Positions 11,159-18,994 of a stretch of 38,264 nucleotides of DNA are shown here, piece after piece. A program made the position numbers and the translations under genes. The DNA comes from Deinococcus marmoris DSM 12784. Its GTDB lineage: Bacteria; Deinococcota; Deinococci; Deinococcales; Deinococcaceae. The notes beneath the pieces are model-generated. The model had not been told where the DNA came from. It ran no database searches and saw only the letters and a program-made list of their open reading frames with translations. The stretch is taken from positions 1 to 38,264 of the forward strand of contig NZ_JNIV01000043.1 in the NCBI RefSeq assembly GCF_000701405.1. Direction: 5' to 3'. How positions within the stretch are numbered: the first letter of the stretch is position 1; the number at the start of each line of letters is the position of its first letter.

Positions 11159-11216
11159 TGATGATGATCTTTTAGAGCTTTTAAAAGCTTTTAAAAAGAT
11201 TTGATGATCATCATCA
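11159..11216. repeat. Long AT-rich imperfect palindrome beside the iterons
   Basis: An 11-bp arm TGATGATGATC (11159-11169) is repeated inverted at 11206-11216. The interior contains a perfect 14-bp palindrome AGCTTTTAAAAGCT (11176-11189) and T/A runs. The whole element is A+T-rich, against GC-rich surroundings, and ends 47 bp before the first iteron. It could be the melting site, an extruding cruciform, a protein site, or a terminator insulating the origin from transcription. Confidence 0.6.
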
Positions 11217-11262
11217 GGGGCGGCGGGCAAAAGCCCAGAAACACAGCGGTTTTCGGTTTTTT

Positions 11263-11670
11263 CGCCTGAGTAGTCCGGTACTTGTAAGAGAAAATCGCCT
11301 GAGTAGTCCGGTACTTTTGGCCCCAATCGCCTGAGTAGTCCGGTACTTGTAAGACCGAATCGCCTGAGTTGTCCGGTAGTCGGAATCCCCAATCGCCTGA
11401 GTAGTCCGGTACTTGTAAGACCGAATCGCCTGAGTTGTCCGGTACGTGTAAGAGGCCAATCGCCTGAGTAGTCCGGTACTTGTAAGACCAAATCGCCTGA
11501 GTAGTACGGTAGTCGGAGGCCAAATCGCCTGAGTAGTACGGTAGTTTGAGAGGCCAGTCTAAAACGAGTCAATAATTCCGACTGAGACAAGTCTTAGCCT
11601 ATTTTCCGCCATTCAAACCGCCTGAGTTGTCCGGTAGTCGGAATCCCGAATCGCCTGAGTAGTACGGTAG
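11263..11670 (+). repeat. Replication iterons: eleven direct 19-bp repeats
   Basis: Copies begin at 11263, 11296, 11328, 11361, 11394, 11427, 11461, 11494, 11526, 11619 and 11652. The form is CGCCTGAGTWGTMCGGTAS. Pitch is 32-34 bp, about three helical turns, so Rep molecules would bind on one DNA face; a 93-bp gap separates copies 9 and 10. The intervening 13-15 bp are also partly repeated (TTGTAAGACCGAAT and TCGGAATCCC types). The array ends just before the rep gene, and the last copy lies immediately upstream of its probable promoter. This is the classic layout of an iteron-controlled plasmid origin with rep autoregulation. Confidence 0.92.
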
Positions 11671-11693
11671 TGGTTTTGAGCGTTTTTGGAGGG

Positions 11694-11720
11694 TATTATG
11701 CATAAACCAGAACCGGGAGG
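11694..11720 (+). promoter_or_regulatory. Possible rep -10 box and ribosome-binding site
   Basis: TATTAT (11694-11699) resembles a -10 element, and GGGAGG (11715-11720) is the rep ribosome site. No good -35 hexamer sits at the usual distance. The iteron ending at 11670 lies where bound Rep could block RNA polymerase. Confidence 0.35.
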
Positions 11721-11722
11721 AA

Positions 11723-13162
11723 ATGGCGTTGACTGGCACCAAACGTTCTCCAAAATCACGCTCGGCAACCAGACCTGCTTCCCCCAGGGAAATCTCGCGC
11801 ATTGACGAGGCCAACGTGGGAAGGCTGGGGTTGATTAGCATCCAGGAACGCGTGCCAGACAGCTTTACTTCATGGACCGTCGACTTTCATGTCGAGGGCC
11901 GCCCCGCCCGGCTGAGCTGCGACGCGATTCCCAAGTACGGCGGTGTGCCGCACGGCCTGGACGGCGACATCTCTACCGCGTTAATTGATCTGTACGTGGA
12001 GGACGGTTGCCCGGAGGATGGCACACTGCACACCACCGCCTACCAGATTCTGAAACGCGCTGGCCTGCACGATTCCGGGCGCTACTACCAGAACCTGCGT
12101 CAAACACTGTTCCGGCTGCGAACGTCTACCTACACCGCCTCGGAGGCGTGGCGGGACCACCGCCGGGGCAACTGGACCACGGTGACCTTCAACTATCTGG
12201 AAGCCCTGGAATTTACCAGCGGGGATGAGGACCTGGGCCTGAGCCGCAGCAGCACCCTCAAGATCAGGCTGGCGTCGCCGATCACCAAATCCATCCGCGC
12301 CCAGTACACCAAGCCGCTAGATCTGGAATTTCTGACCAGTCTGGACCGCCCGCTGACCCGCGCCCTGTACCGCCTGCTGGACGCGCGGCGCTATCCGCCC
12401 GAGGACCCGCGCGAGCCGCTGGCGTCTTTTACGGTTAACCTGATTGACTGGGCCGAGGCGTGCAAGATCGTGGACCGCCGCAGCAACAAGATTCGCTCCA
12501 CCTTGCAGGGCGCGCACGAGGAACTGATGGAGCGGCAATACCTGAGCGCGGTGGAGTACGAGGGCCGGGGACAGAAGCAGGAGCTGACCTACCGCTTCGC
12601 CGATCTGGCAGGCCAGGAGGAATCCACCCTGCCCGACAGCCCGCTGATCATGGAGCTGGAGGAGTACCGGGTGTCCGGCGCGGTGGCCCGCAGGCTGATT
12701 GAGGAATACGGCGAGAAGCATGTGCAAGAACGGTTGTCCAAGTTCATCCGGTTGCTTGCAGGCGGTTTCAAGGCCCGCAACCGTTCGGCGTTGCTGGTGG
12801 ACATCATCCGCGATTCCGATGACAAATACCCCGAGCCGGATGCTCCCAGGGAAAAGGCGAAAAAGAAAAATAGCGCTCCGCCTTCCAACATGCCCACGCT
12901 GGTGGAAGCCACAGACGAGCCTCAGCCCCTGGAAGCGCAGGTGGAGGCGGCCCTCAAGACCCTGCAATTTCTGCTGCGCGAACGCCTGAGCGTCAGTGAG
13001 TACGCCCTGCTGCGTATGGGCATGATCGTCGGCCAGCCGGACCCGCAGGAAGTCACGCGGCTGGCCTCCAGAGCCAAGGTGGATGGCAGTTTGGACGCTT
13101 TCACGGCGGACCTGCTCCAGCATCTGGGTCATCTTCAAATGGCCCAACCTGATACGGCCTGA
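11723..13162 (+). CDS. Plasmid replication initiator protein (RepA-like)
   Basis: The 479-residue protein resembles the replication initiator A proteins of Deinococcus plasmids. These bind iterons through winged-helix domains to melt the origin. Visible features are HTTAYQILKRAGL and the basic YYQNLRQTLFRLRTSTYTA helix (about residues 110-140), a second DNA-binding-like segment DRPLTRALYRLLDARRYPP (about 210-230), and a lysine-rich linker (REKAKKKN, about 374-381) before a helical tail. The ATG at 11723 lies only 2 nt after GGGAGG; a TTG at 11729 has better spacing and may be the true start. Location directly after the iterons gives strong contextual support. No parA/parB adjoins it. Confidence 0.88.
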   Translation: MALTGTKRSPKSRSATRPASPREISRIDEANVGRLGLISIQERVPDSFTSWTVDFHVEGRPARLSCDAIPKYGGVPHGLDGDISTALIDLYVEDGCPEDGTLHTTAYQILKRAGLHDSGRYYQNLRQTLFRLRTSTYTASEAWRDHRRGNWTTVTFNYLEALEFTSGDEDLGLSRSSTLKIRLASPITKSIRAQYTKPLDLEFLTSLDRPLTRALYRLLDARRYPPEDPREPLASFTVNLIDWAEACKIVDRRSNKIRSTLQGAHEELMERQYLSAVEYEGRGQKQELTYRFADLAGQEESTLPDSPLIMELEEYRVSGAVARRLIEEYGEKHVQERLSKFIRLLAGGFKARNRSALLVDIIRDSDDKYPEPDAPREKAKKKNSAPPSNMPTLVEATDEPQPLEAQVEAALKTLQFLLRERLSVSEYALLRMGMIVGQPDPQEVTRLASRAKVDGSLDAFTADLLQHLGHLQMAQPDTA

Positions 13163-13181
13163 ACTTCTTCAGCCCCACGGA

Positions 13182-13200
13182 CTACCGGACATCTCAGGCG
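13182..13200 (-). repeat. Outlying iteron downstream of rep, inverted
   Basis: The minus strand reads CGCCTGAGATGTCCGGTAG, matching the iteron at all but one position, placed 20 nt after the rep stop and inverted relative to the array. It may allow looping between both sides of rep (handcuffing-type control). Confidence 0.8.
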
Positions 13201-13227
13201 ATTGGTGCGACGAGGGGAAAATGAAGA

Positions 13228-13253
13228 GGTTGCTCGTCACGTGACGAGCAACC
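13228..13253. repeat. Perfect 26-bp palindrome with CACGTG core
   Basis: The half-site GGTTGCTCGTCAC is followed directly by its exact reverse complement. It lies between the convergent rep and merR genes, so a bidirectional terminator is the plainest reading, although no run of T follows (only TCTTCATTTTC on the minus side). The spacer-free symmetry and CACGTG centre also recall centromere (parS-type) or repressor sites near plasmid rep genes. The remainder of 13163-13358 shows no gene. Confidence 0.7.
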
Positions 13254-13358
13254 CCAGATCGACGCTTTGCAAACTTATTTTTCGTTGTTGCAGATGCTCT
13301 TTTTGATGGATCGCTGGATTTGCGTTGAAGGCCAGAACACGTTCAATGCCTGCCCGGC

Positions 13359-13787
13359 CTACTCGTCTCCCGTGAAGCGTTTGGTCAACCAGCGATCTAA
13401 CCGGGCCAAGTTATCCGCCTGCCGTTCGTAAGCCGCATTGATGGCGCGCAGACGGGTCTGGAGGGCCTGCAAACGCTCGTCGCTCAGCGGCACGTCCTCG
13501 CGCTTCCAGTCGCGGCGGCGGTTGCCTGCCAGATCGTGTGTAGCGCGGCGCAGGGTGACCATGTCACGGGCCTCCTCCAGCGGCATGCCCAGCGAGCGCA
13601 GGTCAATCAGATCGCGGAGCAGGCGCAACGAATATGGCCCGTACAGCAATCGCCCCGACACCGTGGTCAGATCGGGGGTCAGCAGTTGCAACTCGGCGTA
13701 ATGCATGACTGTGCGGCGCGTGACCCCTGCCTCGCGGGCCAGTTCGGCGGTGGTGTAGAAGGCGGTCTGCTCGGGGGGAGAGGTCAA
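13359..13787 (-). CDS. MerR-family transcriptional regulator
   Basis: The 142-residue protein begins with a MerR winged helix-turn-helix (FYTTAELAREAGVTRRTVMHYAELQLL, about residues 10-36, then LYGPYSLRLLRDLIDLRSLGMPLEEARDM). The C-terminal part is a helical dimerisation segment. There are no cysteines suggesting metal sensing. The TTG start at 13787 overlaps the stop of the oxidoreductase gene (TTGA), so the two are translationally coupled. Size and neighbours (acyl-CoA dehydrogenase, hydrolase) resemble LiuR-like regulators of acyl-CoA or branched-chain catabolism. The divergent promoter contains a matching palindrome. Confidence 0.82.
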   Translation of the reverse strand: MTSPPEQTAFYTTAELAREAGVTRRTVMHYAELQLLTPDLTTVSGRLLYGPYSLRLLRDLIDLRSLGMPLEEARDMVTLRRATHDLAGNRRRDWKREDVPLSDERLQALQTRLRAINAAYERQADNLARLDRWLTKRFTGDE

Positions 13788-14758
13788 GGGGTGATGACCA
13801 CCTTGCCAGTGACGCGCCGCTCCAGTAGATCACGCATGGCCTGTGGGCCGTCTTCCAGCGAGTAGCGCTGGCTGACCAGCGGTTTGACGGTGCCGTCCAT
13901 GACCCAGCCAGCCAGCCGCGCCAGATTGTGGGCATTGGCCGCCGGATCGCGCTTGGCAAATTCGCCCCAGAACACGCCCACCAGCGACGCGCCCTTGAGC
14001 AGCGGCAGATTGAGCGGCAACTTTGGAATCTCGCCCCCCGCGAAACCGATCACCAGATAACGCCCGCCCCAGCCGATGCTGCGGAAGGCGGGTTCGGCAA
14101 ATTTGTCGCCCACCGGGTCAAAGATCACGTCTGGGCCTTTGCCGCCCGTCAGCGCCTTGACTCTCTCTCGTAAATCTTCGGTGGCGTAGTTGAAGCCCTC
14201 GTCCGCGCCGTGTTCGCGGGCCAGTTGCAACTTCTCGTCGCTGCCCGCCGCCGCGATCACCCGTGCGCCCAGCGCTTTGCCGATCATGACTGCGGCCAGT
14301 CCCACTCCGCCCGCTGCTCCCAGCACCAGCAAGGTTTCGCCCTCCTTCAGTTGGGCGCGGTCCACCAGCGCGTGCATGGTGGTGCCGTAGGCGAGGGGCA
14401 ACGTGGCCGCCACCTCAAAATCCATGCCGTCCGGCAACGGCATGACCGTCGCCGCGTCTGCCTTCAGGTGCGAGGCGAACGCGCCCAGACCGGTGAAGGC
14501 CACCGCCCGCTGTCCGACTTTCAGATGCTTTACCCCTTCACCGACAGCGGAAATGATGCCTGCGGCCTCTGCTCCCGGCACGAAGGGTAAAGGAGGCTTG
14601 ATCTGATACTGGCCCATGACCATCAGGGCATCCGGGTAATTCACGCCTGCCGCCTTGACTTCCAGCACCACTTCATTGGCGCTGGGCGTGGGATCGGGCT
14701 GGGTCTGGACGGTCAGGGTTTCGGGCTGGTCAAAGGTCTGGCAGATCAGGGCGCGCAT
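13784..14758 (-). CDS. NADPH:quinone oxidoreductase-like MDR protein
   Basis: The 324-residue protein belongs to the medium-chain dehydrogenase/reductase superfamily, quinone-reductase branch. It has a GroES-like N-terminal domain (GVNYPDALMVMGQYQ... PFVPGAEAAG) and a nucleotide fold with GAAGGVG at 147-153. Catalytic zinc ligands of alcohol dehydrogenases are absent, as expected for this branch. The ATG at 14758 has AGGAGG upstream at good spacing; an upstream in-frame extension is not needed. It is the first gene of a two-gene unit with merR. It may reduce enoyl- or quinone-type substrates. Confidence 0.85.
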   Translation of the reverse strand: MRALICQTFDQPETLTVQTQPDPTPSANEVVLEVKAAGVNYPDALMVMGQYQIKPPLPFVPGAEAAGIISAVGEGVKHLKVGQRAVAFTGLGAFASHLKADAATVMPLPDGMDFEVAATLPLAYGTTMHALVDRAQLKEGETLLVLGAAGGVGLAAVMIGKALGARVIAAAGSDEKLQLAREHGADEGFNYATEDLRERVKALTGGKGPDVIFDPVGDKFAEPAFRSIGWGGRYLVIGFAGGEIPKLPLNLPLLKGASLVGVFWGEFAKRDPAANAHNLARLAGWVMDGTVKPLVSQRYSLEDGPQAMRDLLERRVTGKVVITP

Positions 14759-14812
14759 GGTGGAAACCTCCTGGGGAGTGGGGACGGAAAGGCGGATGGA
14801 ATGCCCTATATT

Positions 14813-14824
14813 AACGTCAACGTT
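14813..14824. promoter_or_regulatory. Palindromic operator in divergent promoter (LiuR-like)
   Basis: AACGTCAACGTT is an inverted repeat with the ACGT-NN-ACGT core recalled for LiuR-type MerR operators. It lies in the 115-bp gap between the divergent qor-merR and acyl-CoA dehydrogenase units. TTGACG on the minus strand (14815-14820) overlaps it and could be a -35 element, as in MerR-controlled promoters. The local MerR protein is the obvious candidate binder. Confidence 0.5.
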
Positions 14825-14873
14825 CAAAGTAGACGCAAACGGACATCCGCCCTCTTCTCAAGGAGCGTTCCAT

Positions 14874-16669
<1,796 letters not shown>

Positions 16670-16670
<1 letters not shown>

Positions 16671-17497
16671 TGTCAGGGCAGCTTCCCGAACCCCGCTTTT
16701 GCAACATCGGCACGCGCACGCTGGCCTACGACGAGATCAGGCCTGAACACCCGCAGGGCAACGTCCTTTTTTTGACTGGACTGGGTAGCAATCGTCTGGG
16801 CTGGCGCGGACAGCTCCCGGTCTTTGGGGAGAAATACCGCGCCCTCGCCATTGACCACCGCGATACGGGGGACAGTGATCCCACCGATGCCGACTACTCC
16901 ACCGCAGATCAGGCCGATGATGCCGCCGCCTTCTTACGGGCCATGAACGCCGCACCCGCTCATATCGTGGGCATCAGCATGGGCGGATTTATCGCGCTGA
17001 ATCTGGCGGTGCGCTGGCCGGAGCTGGTACAGAGCCTGACGTTGGTTTCTACGTCTGCGGGTGGGGCAAGCCATGTCAAACCGGACGAGACAGGTCTGGA
17101 AGTGCTGCGTCCCGATTTCACCCTGTCCCCTGGCGAACGCGCCCGCCGCACCTATGGCCTGATGATGGCCCCCGGTTTCATGGACGCCAACCCGAAAGCC
17201 GCCGACGCCATCGCCGCCAATGCGGGTTACCGCCCATTGACGCCGGAGCGTTACGCCCGCCAGTTCCGCTCCACGCGCACGCATGACGTGACGGGCGAAC
17301 TGGGAAAACTGCTGGTGCCAACGTTGGTGGTCCACGGTGACGCCGATCCGCTGGTGCGTTACGAGAATGGGCAGCATCTGGCCGCTCACATTTCCGGCGC
17401 GGAGTTCATCACGTACTCCGGCACCGGTCATATTCCGACGGTGGAGCGGGCGGAGGCGTTTAATGAGGGAGTTATGGGGTTTTTGGGGAGGGTTTGA
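16670..17497 (+). CDS. Alpha/beta-fold hydrolase
   Basis: The 275-residue protein has the nucleophile elbow GISMGG (Ser103), an acidic residue in HGDADPLV and a histidine in GTGHIP, a complete hydrolase triad. An oxyanion region LFLTGLGSN lies near residue 36. It starts at the ATG sharing a base with the dehydrogenase stop (TAATG). Its 3' end overlaps the convergent protease gene by 26 bp. Related enzymes include 3-oxoadipate enol-lactonase-like and esterase proteins. Substrate unknown; the operon suggests acyl or lactone hydrolysis. Confidence 0.85.
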
Positions 17498-18932
17498 TGA
17501 GCGTCGTATCGGACTTGCAAGATTGCTGAACCCAAGTGCCATAAAATTTAAATTCTTTTCCTTTGCTCTGTGGCGGCAGAGGTTTGAAACCTTGAGGACT
17601 AGCATCATTGAAACACTCACTATCGCCGAAGGTTGCTAAAAAAGCAGTAACTGAGGGCGCAGAGAAGGACGTTCCTCGATAGGCAAAGTTGGCATAGCGT
17701 GACGGAATACTATTAGGCTTTATGTCATCTGCGATGCAGGTGCCACCATAGTTGCAGAAGTCCTTGATCTGATTTTTGTTCTGATCGTTTAGGAATTTAA
17801 ACCATTCGCCAACGGTTTGGATATCGGAGCGACTTGACCAGTAGTATTTCTTGCTTGAGCCAGGGACCGAGTCATAAACCTGGTTCCAGTTTTTATCTAC
17901 TGCACCAACACTAATGATATCGTTCCAACTTGCTGGGGCTGTTGAGAAATTTAATCCGAAATTGCTGCTAGACGCTGTCAACGTCACCTTTTTTTCTTTT
18001 CTTAATTTAGGTATATTTTCGTTATACCATACTCTAAATGGCTCGGTGTCGGGTACATTTTTCAATACATTCTCCACACTCATTCCAAGATTTAGCTTTT
18101 GGAGATCAGTAATATACTGATTCATGGTATAAAGCTTTGATGAATTGTACCAAAATTTTCTAACCTCACGATAGTTTATTAAAATGTCACAAGGCAGCAG
18201 CGCAAAACTCATATTTATCAAAATGTGCGTACTATTTTTTGCGATTTCATTGTTTACTAAATTCTTAAGTTGTCGTATTAAGGCTGTAGTGCCGTATTTT
18301 TCCGCATTATCTAAAGGCTGTTTTGGGTCACCAATTTCTAGAGGATAAATTTCAATATAGTGAGAACCACGTCGCAAAGTTAATGGGCTGCTTTTATAAT
18401 TTCCATATCCACTAGTCGTCAATAAGGATCTTATATGTGCGACTACTAAATTTCCGTGACTTAGGTAAAAATTCTTAATGGGCGGATTCCCTCCAGGTCC
18501 GTCTTCATCAATTTTCAATTGAAGAGGGGCGAAATGGTCCACGACAATGATGGCTGTCCGTCCTGAGATTTGGTTAGAGGCATTCAATCGAATTTCGCTA
18601 AATTTTGGCTCAACAGTTTTATTTGGATAGCGGGTGCTGGCTTGAAAAGTTGCGCCACCGGATGTCAGCCCCGCACTCCAGGCTTGTCCTGGAGCCTCAA
18701 AGGCAGTAACAGGGCAATATTTTGAATTTGTCGTCGGGATAAAATTTCCCTTTCCTGTTACATTAGCTTGTTTTCCATCTGCTGGAGGTTGATAAGGATT
18801 CACCAGAGTTAACTTCGGAGGTAGAGCTGCACCTTCTGAAGGTTGTGGAGCCTCAAGGCCACTACTCAGCCCAGAAACAACCGATGAAATTCCAACACAG
18901 GTGATAAATCGGCGGAACCTACTTTTTCGCAT
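17472..18932 (-). CDS. Divergent subtilisin-like (S8) serine protease, predicted secreted
   Basis: The 486-residue protein keeps all key subtilase landmarks in order. They are Asp132 in IIVVDHF, His159 in LSHGNLVVAHI, the ILINMSFA strand (237-244, usually V-I-N-x-S), oxyanion Asn324 before a NDIISVGAVD strand, and nucleophile Ser422 in GTSFSAPSVTAF. The surrounding sequence is otherwise far from classic subtilases, with 200 residues between the His and Ser regions rich in insertions. The basic, hydrophobic N-terminus (MRKSRFRRFITCVGISSVVS) looks like a signal peptide. The ATG at 18932 follows GGAGGAGGG. Base composition is strikingly AT-rich against GC-rich neighbours, suggesting recent acquisition. 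The large regulator gene ends 62 nt upstream on the same strand. Confidence 0.75.
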   Translation of the reverse strand: MRKSRFRRFITCVGISSVVSGLSSGLEAPQPSEGAALPPKLTLVNPYQPPADGKQANVTGKGNFIPTTNSKYCPVTAFEAPGQAWSAGLTSGGATFQASTRYPNKTVEPKFSEIRLNASNQISGRTAIIVVDHFAPLQLKIDEDGPGGNPPIKNFYLSHGNLVVAHIRSLLTTSGYGNYKSSPLTLRRGSHYIEIYPLEIGDPKQPLDNAEKYGTTALIRQLKNLVNNEIAKNSTHILINMSFALLPCDILINYREVRKFWYNSSKLYTMNQYITDLQKLNLGMSVENVLKNVPDTEPFRVWYNENIPKLRKEKKVTLTASSSNFGLNFSTAPASWNDIISVGAVDKNWNQVYDSVPGSSKKYYWSSRSDIQTVGEWFKFLNDQNKNQIKDFCNYGGTCIADDIKPNSIPSRYANFAYRGTSFSAPSVTAFLATFGDSECFNDASPQGFKPLPPQSKGKEFKFYGTWVQQSCKSDTTLIKPSPKTP

Positions 18933-18994
18933 GATAATTCCCTCCTCCCAGAGCTTGTCAGAACGGGCGTCAAGTTCCCGTCAAGTCCATCTGT

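Noticed and set aside
11191..11590. Repetitive minus-strand open frames (YRTTQAI / YYSGD repeats) across the iterons
   Set aside because: The roughly 33-bp pitch keeps all three frames repetitive and open; there is no start context, and the peptides are simple translations of the iterons.
11263..11670. CRISPR-like array (19-bp repeats with about 14-bp intervals)
   Set aside because: Repeats are too short, the intervals are 13-15 bp and themselves repeated, there are no cas genes, and a rep gene follows directly. Iterons explain it fully.
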